In this document: positions 19,868 to 29,793 of the stretch, in pieces | How positions within the stretch are numbered: position 1 is the first letter of the stretch | Layout of the letters: the number at the start of each line of letters is the position of its first letter | NCBI RefSeq assembly: GCF_027474825.1 | Contig: NZ_CP107030.1 | Span: 620,001 to 684,000, forward strand | Length of the DNA stretch: 64,000 nucleotides | Reading direction: 5' to 3' | Source: Maribacter halichondriae | GTDB taxonomy: Bacteria; Bacteroidota; Bacteroidia; Flavobacteriales; Flavobacteriaceae | Position numbers and translations under genes: made by a program | Notes under the pieces: generated by a model | Database searches by the model: none | The model's input: the letters and a program-made list of their open reading frames with translations, nothing else | What the model was told of the DNA's origin: nothing

Positions 19868-22800
19868 CTAATTTTTGTTTACTCTATAAGTAATTCTTCT
19901 ATTCGTTATAACGGTATTCACCTGTATGGTCAAAATTGCGGTATCTGAAATAGTCGAGCCGCAAACATAATCATCAGAGGAAATGAGTACCCTGTACTGA
20001 TTGCCGTTATCAGCTGGAGAAGCATTAGTGATTACCAAAGTGTCAGTGGTCGTGCCACTATGGATTCCTGAATTGGTCAGGTCCACCCAACTAGAACCAT
20101 TAAATAACTGCCATTGATAGCTATCGGCATTAGAGGCGACAACGGTAAATACTGTACTACAACCGGGGCAAATTGTTATATCGACAGGTTGTGTCGAAAT
20201 TACCGGAATGGTATCCTCAACGTAGTCTTGTGTACCATTGCTTCCAGAATCGGCAGGAACTGGGTATGTAGCCGAAGCTACCCTACCATTGGCATCCGTT
20301 ACCGGAGGATCTCCGCTGTCATAATATTCATTGTCACCTCCATCGGCATTTGTGTTCGCATATGCCTCGTTGGCATCGCTACAACCATCATCATCGCTAT
20401 CGGTATCCAAATAATTAGGAGGTGCATTACCATCGGTATCGACTATGGTATAATTTATAGTTCCGCTTTCAGGGGAGGTCTCCACATCGTTGGCAAGCCC
20501 GTTAGCACCAAAAACCGAGATGACCACTCCATTAAGATGGGCCGCGTTATGCCCTGCCTCAACGGCATCATAAATACCATCGTTGTCACTGTCTAAATCC
20601 AAATGGTTGGCTACTCCATCTGAGTCCAAATCAATTCCATAGTTCTCAGGGTTATTATAATTGGTCAGACAACTGAACTCAATATTGTGCTGTCTTCCAC
20701 TTGCAGAGGCCCCGGCGACCCGCGCTTCTCCACCGACACGAATAGACATGGAAGATTTTGAAGTATAACTCACACCATAATTCACTTCGGGATTCCCGTT
20801 TCCGGCCCCGGTATATTCTGTGGTTCCTGCCGTACCGATTACCCATGAACCATCAGTCGACATAGTCAGTTCGGTTGGATTCGAAATTGTATAACTCGTC
20901 GGATTATCTGTCCATAATTGTTCGGCATAATTAGCATTCCCGTCAATATCGTTCAGGTTCATAAAAAACTTATTAATGACCACAGGAGTCGACCCTCCTG
21001 CTGTTACAAACTCGATGTTATATTCTATATAACCCCTATCACCGGGGTTTGTAAGATTGAATGCGGTTTGCGGCCTAAATGCCGCCGCGTCGGAAGAATT
21101 GTTATCCACATTGGCTACAGTAGCGTTGACCGTTTGAACAATAGTTACTAGGGCATCTGTTCCCGTCGTTACGGCGGGAATTCTGTAGACCGCTCCCTGT
21201 TGCAATGCGGTTCCAGAAATTAGTGTGGCAGCTGCGCTAAAATCCAAAGAAGTATCGCCACCGCATGCCGGTTGTGAATTGCTCACAATGGTATTAAGCT
21301 CATCCGTATCTGGGATACCATCATTGTCGTTATCCAAGTCATCCTTATCGGCAATGCCATCGTTATCACTGTCGGTTAAAGGTAAAACTGTAAGCGTGCC
21401 GCTAGATTCTCCTTGTAAAGGGATATTTTGAGCATTTGTAATGTCAGAAGGAGATATAGTATTCAAAAACGTCCCATCCGTGGTGGTAATCACATCAAAG
21501 GTAAACGTACAGCTGGTACCTGCTGGAATATTTGCTCCGGAAACCGAAAAATTACTATTTCCTGGAACTGCCAATACGATTCCACCGCATGATGATGAGG
21601 CATCAGGTGTTGGTGCAATGATCATATTGGCCGGAAAATTATCCGTAAGCGTAAAATTGGTAAGGTTCACCCCATTCGCGGGGTTATCCACCACGATGCT
21701 CACCGTAGATTCGTCTCCCACCGAGACGGTAGAAGAGGTAAATGTCTTGCTGGCCACCGCCGGAAAGGCAATTTCATTGGAAACCACAAAAACGCCACCC
21801 CACAGCCCTTCACTAGAACTTCCCAGAACAACATTTAAATTCGTAGCATTGTTGGGTACCGTACCCGAGGCATCGAACACATCCGTATCGATACCCCAAC
21901 TGTAACCGAAATTTGGATTTCTGCCGCCAACGTCCACTCCAAATTCTGAAATAGTCCCATTCAGGGTGTTGTTGTTTGGGTTTAATCCATTGGCTAGGGC
22001 AGTCCCATTAATACTTACAAAATCACCATTCAAATTAGCTTCCCCGTCAAATGCAAAATATCCTGCATGTGTTTCAAAAGCACCCGTACTGGGTGTCAAC
22101 AGCCCAGTGACCGTGAAATTATCATTGGTACCAAAACCAAAGAAATTAAAGCCATCCCATACGTTAATCCGACGTGTTTTCTCAGTTGAATCACTATAAA
22201 CAATGACCATGGTCCAACCCCCGTAAGGTCCGGTAAAGGAACTTCCCGTTGCCAAGGCTATATCGGCAACAAAATAGTTGCCACTACCTGCATTTTGTAC
22301 TATTGAAGTTACATCGGCATGCGACATAAAAGACCGCCAACCTGGAAAACGTACAGTTTCAATATTTCTTACGTCTGCATTTATCGTAGTATAAGCCCCC
22401 GCACCGGGTTCCTGAACTTTACCTGATCGATATTCAGTGTTCCCGGCGGGTTTGTTATTCCGCTATTGCTGCTGTTATACATACCTCCCCAGTATAATCC
22501 CGCCCATTCTACATTTGCCCCGACAGGAATGTTAATGTTACTACTACTTGAGTTTTGTGTGGTGCCATCCGAGTCTACATCTATATAGGCCATGTTCGCC
22601 CCAGGGTTATTAGTAGTAGGCGTAGCAGGGCAACCTGATACACATTGAAGGTTCGTATTACCGCGCATGATAAAATTACCCATCAAATTTCTTGCGTCCC
22701 TTTCTTCATATGGCCTTGTTGCATTGGGGTCGCTTTCATCATCAAGAATAGTGCCTGTTGCCGTGTCCGAAATGTTCACGGAACCGTCGGAAGAACCCGT

Positions 22801-23595
22801 GAATTGGACAGCAAAGGTTTCGTCACCTTCAAAAACGAAATCATCGCTTATGGGAACCGTAAATTGATCCGTATCCCCTACAATACCATTGAAATTTAAA
22901 ATACCACTACTCGAGGTATAATCGACCGGCGCGGTAGCCGAGCCATTCACCGTGGTATAATTTACCGTGAAAGGTCCGCCAGCGTTCAAACTGGTATGAG
23001 TAACTGTAAAGGTTACGATTCCAGCATCTTCATCTACCACTTCATCATCAATGGTAACCGCCGGACCGCTGGGAGTAGTACTAATCAAGACATTGTCGAC
23101 ATAGGCATAATCGTTACTTGCCCAATTACTATTGATATTGTTAAACCTAATCACCGTATTCGCCGAAAGATATGGCGATATATCTTGGCTAAAAGTACCT
23201 GTTGTTGTACCCGTTAAATAGCCCAAGGTAGTATAGGACACTCCCCCATTGGAAGAAATCTGAACTGCCAAACGCTGCGTTGATGTTAGGCTGACTGTTT
23301 GCCAATCGAAAGATAGGATAGCCGAGGAAGCACTGGACAGGTCTACACTTCTTCTTATATTTTCCCCCCAAATGTAATAGAATCGAAGCCTATTACCCGT
23401 AACATTGATATATTGGCTTGAGGGACCGTTGTTGGTATCTTGACCATTCTCTACCCAATCAGACGCCCAATTCTGATTACCATCATTTCTGGAGTATGAT
23501 ACCGTGCTAAAATTGTCTAGATAGGTATCCTGACCGCAAACAAAGGTTACGGCGAATACCATCAACAAGAAAATAAAAAGCCTTGGTCGGAACAT
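19868..23595 (-). CDS. Calx-beta / DUF3344-like surface protein with TSP3 and NRR-type tail, frameshifted
   Basis: One gene of about 1242 residues, read as two overlapping frames: a 404-residue N-terminal part (22381-23595, signal peptide ending VCGQ) and a C-terminal part whose frame is open well upstream of its first Met at 22327. The join lies between 22396 and 22425; one extra base there gives continuous text '...[24 protein letters not shown]...', with both sides belonging to a DUF3344-like domain ('GLYWGG', '[12 protein letters not shown]'). Other parts: jelly-roll-like N-terminus (about 25-170), Calx-beta (about 175-285), a DUF11-like segment ('[16 protein letters not shown]'), TSP3 motifs, and a ~490-residue C-terminal module shared with the 1668-residue protein, ending [13 protein letters not shown]. 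Total length plus one base is a multiple of three. Whether the break is a real mutation or a sequence error cannot be told from here; other breaks in this window favour error. Confidence 0.85.
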
Positions 23596-23615
23596 AAGTA
23601 GGTCAATCTAAGCTA

Positions 23616-23657
23616 CAAAATTAGCCCTACTGCCTATTATTGCCTAAATATTGTTGT
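23616..23657 (-). promoter_or_regulatory. Putative promoter of the DUF3344 surface-protein gene (copy C)
   Basis: On the minus strand TAATTTTGTA (23614-23623) is identical to copies A and B. Upstream, after 20 nt, ACAACAATATTTAG (23644-23657) is a diverged version of the ACAACATTTATTTT box (9 of 14 matches). The start site would lie near 23609, only about 14 nt before the ATG at 23595. Confidence 0.45.
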
Positions 23658-23785
23658 GAATCAACAAAATAAGTGTGTGAAAGTGTCAAATGACCGAGGG
23701 ATTTTTACTTAATTTTTTCGAGTCGCCGTCAATTAGCCTAAAAAAAGGCCTTTAACGGCTGTTTTTCAATATTTCATCCTATAGC

Positions 23786-25735
23786 TCACTCCATAATAAT
23801 AAATTCAGACCTGCGGTTCAATTCATGCTCTTTGGCCGAGCATCTCACACCGTTTTCACACCCGTTCACCAGTTTTGTTTCACCAAAACCTTCGCCTTGT
23901 AGACGGTCTTCAGAAATGCCTTTTGCAATCATGTAGTTTACGGTAGACTCCGCACGTTTCTGTGAGAGCCACAAATTATAGGAATCCCTACCCCGACTAT
24001 CGGTGTGCGAATTAACCATAATTTTTAGACTTGGATATTTTTCCATCGCAGCAATCACTTTTTCCACCTCAACTTCAGAATCTTTACGGATATTGAATTT
24101 ATCAAAATCAAAATAGATAGTGCTTAGCTGCAATAATTTGGCCAAATCATCGCCGAAACCTGCGGTCACCTTGTCACGCTCCAAATAAAAATCAATGATT
24201 CTTGGTTTACCATCAGACTTACCTAAATACTCCTCAGAAGGAACGTAACCGTTCATCATGGCCCTTACAAAATTACCCCTATCACAATCTAAGGACAATA
24301 TGTATTTGCCTTCCGAATCGGTAATTGCTGAAGATACCTCTTCGTTGTTCTCATCGATGACCTTGACGGTAGCACCGACCAAAACTTCATTTGAAATTTT
24401 ATCCCGTACCGTTCCAGAAATCTCTTGGATACAGTCCAATTTTAAAGGGGTAGTTTCCAAAAAGCTGTAGATGTCATCTGCACCCATACCTTCGGCACGG
24501 TTAGACGCGAAATATCCTTTTCTATCTTCTTCATTGAAAATGAAGGTAAAATCATCCATATTACTATTCACTGGCTCGCCCACGTTGACTACGGAACCAT
24601 CAAAACGATCGTTGGCAATTTTGATTGCAAAAACATCCAGTCCGCCTAGTCCCGGATGGCCATCGGAAGAGAAGTATAGCACTTCTTCCTTGGATATGAA
24701 CGGAAAAGTTTCACGCGCTTCAGTATTTATCGTATTGCCCAAGTTTTGGGGTACTCCATAGCTTCCATCTTCATTGATGGCAACTTTGAACAAGTCGGAT
24801 TCTCCCAAAGTTCCAGACATATCAGAAGCAAAATATAAAGTCTTCTCATCAGGACTTAAGGCCGGATGCGCAACAGAATAGTCATCACTGTTAAAAGGAA
24901 GTTCTTCAACACTTCCCCATACTCCTTCTGTGAGCACAGCCTTGAAAATTTTCAATCTTATTACACCATTTTCATCTTTTATATACTTCCCGTTCTTAAA
25001 ATTATTACGGGTAAAATATAGTGTATTGCCATCGGCGGTAATTGTTGAAGTTGATTCATGCAATCGTGTGTTGACCTCATCGTCTATTTTCGTGACTTGG
25101 TTTTCAGATATGCTGTCGGCATTTACCTTATAAAGATCAAGAAAATCTTTTGAGTTCCAAGTATGTCGGTATCTTGCCAAGTTTCCGGTATCCCTGTCGG
25201 AAGAAAAGATTAGTCCCTCTTTATAGAACGAAGGAGCAAAATCAGAATATGGAGAGTTGTATTCAAAAGGGCCTATATCATACCGGCCAGAGTTTTTCTT
25301 TATATCGGCCATATAATCCTTTTCGGTCTTAAACACCGATGCCCGGACATCGTTCGAGGTCATTTCAGTAAACTTGGCCATTACTTCGTTCGAATCCTCA
25401 TAATTGCCCAAGGTTTTAAGGGTCTGTGAATACCTAAAGAAATATTCAGGTCCGACATCTGCCGGATATTCATCGACTAGTTTTTTATAGGTTTCCGACG
25501 CTTCTTTATAGTCAGCATTAAAATAATAGGAGTTCCCCAGTTTTTTTAGGAGGTCGGCGGATACATAGCCTTTCTCCATGACACGCTTGTATATATCTAT
25601 TGCCGGACTAAAAGAATAATCTTGATACTGTTCGTTGGCCTTGTTGACCAATCTTTCTTGCGCGATAGCCTGCCCCCAAAGAGTAAGGGACATTATAAAA
25701 AGAAGTAAGCTTATTTTTTTTATCATCGCAACCAA
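23786..25735 (-). CDS. OmpA family protein with TPR, WD40-like propeller and CarboxypepD_reg-like domains (PorE-like architecture)
   Basis: A 649-residue envelope protein. Start at 25735 (MVAMIKKIS), with an internal Met at 25726 equally possible; signal peptide ends near 'QAIAQ'. Domains in order: TPR-like helices (about 28-135), a PD40/WD40-like beta-propeller (about 165-430; 'APSFYKEGLIFSSDRD', 'HPALSPDEKTLYFASD', 'FPFISKEEVLYFSSDG'), a carboxypeptidase regulatory-like beta sandwich (about 438-520) and a C-terminal OmpA peptidoglycan-binding domain (about 535-649; 'IYFDFDKFNIR', 'HTDSRG', 'RRSEF'). This is the same domain order as T9SS component PorE, which links the outer-membrane complex to peptidoglycan. 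It is the last gene of a three-gene unit behind a type B adhesin and a PorP/SprF protein (2-nt gap), so it probably anchors that local secretion/attachment complex. Confidence 0.92.
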   Translation of the reverse strand: MVAMIKKISLLLFIMSLTLWGQAIAQERLVNKANEQYQDYSFSPAIDIYKRVMEKGYVSADLLKKLGNSYYFNADYKEASETYKKLVDEYPADVGPEYFFRYSQTLKTLGNYEDSNEVMAKFTEMTSNDVRASVFKTEKDYMADIKKNSGRYDIGPFEYNSPYSDFAPSFYKEGLIFSSDRDTGNLARYRHTWNSKDFLDLYKVNADSISENQVTKIDDEVNTRLHESTSTITADGNTLYFTRNNFKNGKYIKDENGVIRLKIFKAVLTEGVWGSVEELPFNSDDYSVAHPALSPDEKTLYFASDMSGTLGESDLFKVAINEDGSYGVPQNLGNTINTEARETFPFISKEEVLYFSSDGHPGLGGLDVFAIKIANDRFDGSVVNVGEPVNSNMDDFTFIFNEEDRKGYFASNRAEGMGADDIYSFLETTPLKLDCIQEISGTVRDKISNEVLVGATVKVIDENNEEVSSAITDSEGKYILSLDCDRGNFVRAMMNGYVPSEEYLGKSDGKPRIIDFYLERDKVTAGFGDDLAKLLQLSTIYFDFDKFNIRKDSEVEVEKVIAAMEKYPSLKIMVNSHTDSRGRDSYNLWLSQKRAESTVNYMIAKGISEDRLQGEGFGETKLVNGCENGVRCSAKEHELNRRSEFIIME

Positions 25736-25737
25736 AA

Positions 25738-26694
25738 TTAAAAGAAACGTGGAGATACCAATTTTTGAAACGATTTGACCAGTTCAAACCTCAAGAATAC
25801 CTCGAAAGAACCATCATTGAACTGCGTACCCCCTAGTTCGGTCGTCTCGCGATCGTAGGCGAGGCCCAACATCAACTGATCGGTAATCTGAAAACCTGCC
25901 ATGCCGCTTAAGGCCGCATCCCAGCGGTACGCGGCACCGAACGTAAATTTATCGTTGAACAAAAAATTAGCAGAAACATCTACTTGTAAAGGCGCTCCTC
26001 CAACTACTTTGGTCAAAAGGGCAGGCTTAAATTTGAAGTTGTTGTTCAGATCAAAAACATATCCGGTAATCAAATAAAAATTGATTCGTTCTTTCGAAAG
26101 AAACCGCACTGAGTTAGCATCTCTTTGTGAATTATCGAAATGTTCTGTCTGCAATAAGTTCGGGGCCGATAGACCAGCATAAAATTTATTGGTATGATAG
26201 TACATACCCAGACCGACGTTGGGCGAGAATCTATTTTCGATATTGTCGGCAGCAACCGGTTCCACATCAAAATTGCGCAGGCCATTGAAGTCTAGGTTCA
26301 AAAGGTTTCCCCCTAGCTTAAGGCCGAAGGAAAGTTTACCCTCCAAAGAAACATCGACCGTATAGGAAACTACCGCATCAAAGTAGGTCTCTTGTACAAC
26401 TCCATCACCAATATTGTCATTTACCACCGATAGGCCGTACCCTATCTTGCTATTACGAATCGGGGAATGTAAGTTCAAAGTCTGACTTTCTGGAGCCCCA
26501 TCCAGGCCCACCCATTGAGATCTGTAGAGGCCTGCAATGCTCAATTGACCACGAGAGCCGGCATATGCAGGATTCACACTCATGGTATTGAACATGTACT
26601 GCGTATATTGTGCGTCTTGTTGTGCAACCGCATATTGAAACCCCAAGACCGATACTAAAACCAATGTAATTATTTTGCCCCTTAAATTTACCAT
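25738..26694 (-). CDS. PorP/SprF family type IX secretion system membrane protein
   Basis: A 318-residue outer-membrane protein of the same family as 2051-3013. Signal peptide about 1-24 (ending AVAQ), then AQYTQYMFNTMSVNPAYAGSRG, 'GLYRSQWVGLDGAPESQTLNLHSPI', 'PLQVDVSANFLFNDKFTFGAAYRWDAALSGMAGF' and a Phe-Phe end. The two paralogues share the core strands but differ in the loops (for example around residues 170-200), as expected if each serves a different substrate. The type B adhesin ends 14 nt upstream and the OmpA protein begins 2 nt downstream, forming a compact operon. Confidence 0.94.
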   Translation of the reverse strand: MVNLRGKIITLVLVSVLGFQYAVAQQDAQYTQYMFNTMSVNPAYAGSRGQLSIAGLYRSQWVGLDGAPESQTLNLHSPIRNSKIGYGLSVVNDNIGDGVVQETYFDAVVSYTVDVSLEGKLSFGLKLGGNLLNLDFNGLRNFDVEPVAADNIENRFSPNVGLGMYYHTNKFYAGLSAPNLLQTEHFDNSQRDANSVRFLSKERINFYLITGYVFDLNNNFKFKPALLTKVVGGAPLQVDVSANFLFNDKFTFGAAYRWDAALSGMAGFQITDQLMLGLAYDRETTELGGTQFNDGSFEVFLRFELVKSFQKLVSPRFF

Positions 26695-26708
26695 AAGTCT
26701 TTACATGA

Positions 26709-29411
26709 TTAATTACTTACATATAGGTATCCACTATCCGTTACATCGCCTTTTTCATCGGTTTGATACTCAAAGATATAAAAATATACTCCCGCTGGAA
26801 GGTATTCGCCTGAACTGACGGTCGATCTACCTTTCGATCTTCCATCGAAAACATTGTTCTGATTGTTGTAACCCGCTCCTTCGTAAACGGCTACACCCCA
26901 TCGGTTATATATTCTCAACGTATTGTTCTTGGCTTTGTCGACATTTCTGATGAACAAAAAGTCATTTTTACCGTCACTATTCGGGGTTACTAATTGATTT
27001 ACTTCTATAATACCGTCGAAAGGTATTTCTTCCACCACCACGGTAACGGTAGCCGTATCACAATTTGTTGTTATTGCAGTTTCACAAATGGTATACTCTA
27101 TGGTGTACGTACCCGCATCTGTATTAGGCGCCAAATCTACAGTGCCATCAGGATTAACGGTCAATGGACCAGTTGGTGTCGAGGTTATTACTACATCATC
27201 CGGATTTACTGGATCACCATTCAAAATATCATTATCAAGTACGTTGCCTGGTAAGGTGCCGCCATCGGTACCATCTTCAAAAGGAACACTAAAGTCATCA
27301 TCCACTGCGTCTATTATAGGCGCACCGACCGTAATGGTGACCGTAGCTGATGCACAAACATCGGGGTCGGGATCCGTGTTGCAAACCTCATAAATTATGG
27401 TAACAACCGTACCGGTTTCCTCAGCTGTCGGCGTGTAAATTAGTTCTCCCGTTTCAGGGTCTAAAACTACCGTTCCGGTCGCCGTGCCTCCTATTTGGGT
27501 AATACCTGTCGTACCAAGATTGTTGGCATCGTTGTTCGGTAGGTAGTCATCATTTTCGAGAATGTTGATCGTCACTTCTGTCAATGCATCTGTTGAACCT
27601 GCATCATCGACTGCTGTTGCCACCAGTGGATTTGGATCACCACCGTTCGGATTGCCATCACTATCGCAGTCTAAGGCAAGCCATTCCACAGAAGGCTCAA
27701 GGGTCTGGCTTACTATCAAAAGGTCGCAAGGATCTAAAGGATCCGTACCGTCGATAACTTCTTGTTCATTTGTCACGCCATCACCATCGCAATCGAGATT
27801 GTTCCATTCTGTTGTGGTATCCACGGTTTGATTCTCCAAAACAAAAGAACATGGATCTTGAGGATCTGTACCATCTGTAACCTCCTGCTCGTTGGTAACA
27901 CCGTCACCATCACAGTCTGCTAAGAGAAAATCTCCTGTTTGTGCTAAAGTAATATTTGCCGGATCATAGTCGCAAGGGTCTGTCGGATCTGTCCCGTCGG
28001 TAACTTCTTGTTCGTTGATAACCCCGTCGCCGTCACAGTCAATGGCATTCCACTCATCTGAAGGATCCACACTTTGACTAGCAACAACAAGGTCACAAGA
28101 ATCGGATGGGTCTGTACCATCTGTTTCCTCTTGCTCGTTTGTAACACCATCTCCGTCACAATCATTTGTCGGTACGGATAAACAATCCACATTACATGCC
28201 GCAGCAGTAACGTTGCTATCCGTTGCACTAACATTCAATTGACCGCCGTTTGCCACTACTGGAACGCCGTTTGTATCCTCGCCCCCAGTGAGTGCCCCAT
28301 TACCATCAATCGCCGAATTTTCAAAAGCTGCGCTTCCCTCTAGAGCATCAGGACAACTATCGTTATCGGAATCCAAATCCCTAAAATCAGGAGTAGAGTC
28401 GTCATCTGAATTTATTGGATCGAGACCATCATTACCGTAGGCATTGTCCAAGCCATCGGTATTGTCGTCCAAGCCAGAAGGCGGATTATAAGCATCTACA
28501 GGCTGCGCCTCCCTACCATCAAGAATACCATCGTTATCGGTATCCAAATCCCTGTAATCGGGAATACCGTCATTATCGCTATCAATGGGATCCAGCCCAT
28601 TTTCATAAGAATCGTCGATATCGTTATCATTCGCATCCCCTGTTGGAGGGATATAACCTTCCGAAGTCTGTGCCTCTACTTTATCTTTAATGCCGTCATC
28701 GTCGGAGTCAAAATCGCGAAAATCGGGATACGAGCCACCATCGGTATTTATCGGATTTATCCCAAAGCCAAAAGAACCTTCATAGGCGTCGTCCAAACCA
28801 TTGTCGTTTGCATCGACTCCAGAGGGCGCAACATATCCGATAAATGGCTGTCCTTCAATATTATCGCGAATACCGTCTATATCCGAATCTATATCAAGAT
28901 AATCAGGAATTCCACCACGATCCGTATCAAGAGGAGTTAAACCTGCACTGGAAGAAAATTCATAGGCATCATCAAGACCATTACCATTGGCATCGACACC
29001 TGAAGGGGCTATATAACCGTCAACTCGCTGCGCCTCAATATTATCTAAAATACCATCATCGTCAGAGTCGATATCCAAATAATTGGGTACGCCATCGCCA
29101 TCCGTATCCGTCGGGTCGGTACTTGGGTCGTTATCACCGTCTGTATTTTTGTCCTCAACACTATCTATGATACCATCACCGTCAGCGTCATTCACGTTGT
29201 TGAAAATAGGAGTGAGAACCATATTTTCTATAATTGTCGAATTACCAGGTTCGGCAATTAGATAATTAGAAGAGAGAATTGCAATCGTAAAAAAAGGAAT
29301 GTGCCAAAAAAATCTTTTATTCCTGTTTTGGGGGAATAGGATGTAGAAAGTTCCATAAGTGTCAGCAATTTTTAACCTGCCGTTTGGGCAGGCGGGTTTA
29401 CTAATCACCAT
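26709..29411 (-). CDS. T9SS type B sorting domain protein with long thrombospondin-3 region
   Basis: A 900-residue secreted adhesin if the ATG at 29411 is used. The hydrophobic export segment lies unusually deep (about residues 34-53, 'FFWHIPFFTIAILSSNYLIA'), and the first ~30 codons contain a small palindrome (cctgcc/ggcagg at 29376-29392), so the true start may be a non-ATG codon further in. Residues about 75-385 are Asp-rich TSP3-like repeats alternating with 'GYIAPSGVDANGNGLDDAYE' blocks; about 410-600 carry five 'DCDGDGVTNEQEVTDGTDP' units with Cys; about 610-800 hold two cadherin-like modules. The C-terminal ~95 residues form a type B gliding domain ('VTPNSDGKNDFLFIRN', 'RIYNRWGVAVYEG', 'LPAGVYFYIFEY', 'SGYLYVSN'). 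It is the first gene before PorP/SprF and the OmpA protein. Confidence 0.9.
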   Translation of the reverse strand: MVISKPACPNGRLKIADTYGTFYILFPQNRNKRFFWHIPFFTIAILSSNYLIAEPGNSTIIENMVLTPIFNNVNDADGDGIIDSVEDKNTDGDNDPSTDPTDTDGDGVPNYLDIDSDDDGILDNIEAQRVDGYIAPSGVDANGNGLDDAYEFSSSAGLTPLDTDRGGIPDYLDIDSDIDGIRDNIEGQPFIGYVAPSGVDANDNGLDDAYEGSFGFGINPINTDGGSYPDFRDFDSDDDGIKDKVEAQTSEGYIPPTGDANDNDIDDSYENGLDPIDSDNDGIPDYRDLDTDNDGILDGREAQPVDAYNPPSGLDDNTDGLDNAYGNDGLDPINSDDDSTPDFRDLDSDNDSCPDALEGSAAFENSAIDGNGALTGGEDTNGVPVVANGGQLNVSATDSNVTAAACNVDCLSVPTNDCDGDGVTNEQEETDGTDPSDSCDLVVASQSVDPSDEWNAIDCDGDGVINEQEVTDGTDPTDPCDYDPANITLAQTGDFLLADCDGDGVTNEQEVTDGTDPQDPCSFVLENQTVDTTTEWNNLDCDGDGVTNEQEVIDGTDPLDPCDLLIVSQTLEPSVEWLALDCDSDGNPNGGDPNPLVATAVDDAGSTDALTEVTINILENDDYLPNNDANNLGTTGITQIGGTATGTVVLDPETGELIYTPTAEETGTVVTIIYEVCNTDPDPDVCASATVTITVGAPIIDAVDDDFSVPFEDGTDGGTLPGNVLDNDILNGDPVNPDDVVITSTPTGPLTVNPDGTVDLAPNTDAGTYTIEYTICETAITTNCDTATVTVVVEEIPFDGIIEVNQLVTPNSDGKNDFLFIRNVDKAKNNTLRIYNRWGVAVYEGAGYNNQNNVFDGRSKGRSTVSSGEYLPAGVYFYIFEYQTDEKGDVTDSGYLYVSN

Positions 29412-29793
29412 GGCCTGTAGATGTCTCGTGTAAGTATTTGGGAATACTAAAATTCAATGCAAGATATACCTAAAAATTCAATCTTCAAATTGTTCCTACA
29501 GCATCTGCATTCAATTCTCCTTTAAAAACAGGTTAACTCGACAAACTGCAAAATATTGTTTTTGCGAGTTCATTTAAATACGTGAAAATCGGTTAAAAAG
29601 ATGTTGTGCTTTGAATTAAATCGATAAAAACAACTCTTCATCGGTGGGTTAAAATAATATCGAACCGCATACGAAAAACTTAAATGATGTTCTGATTAAG
29701 GATATAGAAAATAAAGGGAATCCCACTAATAAATTGCCTCCTTCCGGTCTAAATTTTCTCTATTATTTACCCTACTTTTGTCAAAATTTATAC
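29412..29793. other. Intergenic region between divergent adhesin operon and prfC
   Basis: 382 nt without a gene. It should hold promoters in both directions. For prfC a -7 box is visible at 29773-29780. For the minus-strand adhesin operon I find no TAnnTTTG match. A gapped inverted repeat is present: AACTCG...CGAGTT enclosing CAAAA...TTTTG (about 29534-29570); its role is unknown. Confidence 0.4.
29773..29780 (+). promoter_or_regulatory. -7 promoter element for prfC
   Basis: TACTTTTG matches the Bacteroidetes -7 consensus TAnnTTTG and lies 13 nt before the prfC ATG, so the leader would be very short. A matching -33 TTTG at normal spacing is not evident. Confidence 0.45.

Noticed and set aside
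29734-29793. Upstream TTG start for prfC
   Set aside because: It adds 20 non-conserved residues and covers the -7 promoter box; the ATG at 29794 gives the normal 529-residue RF3.
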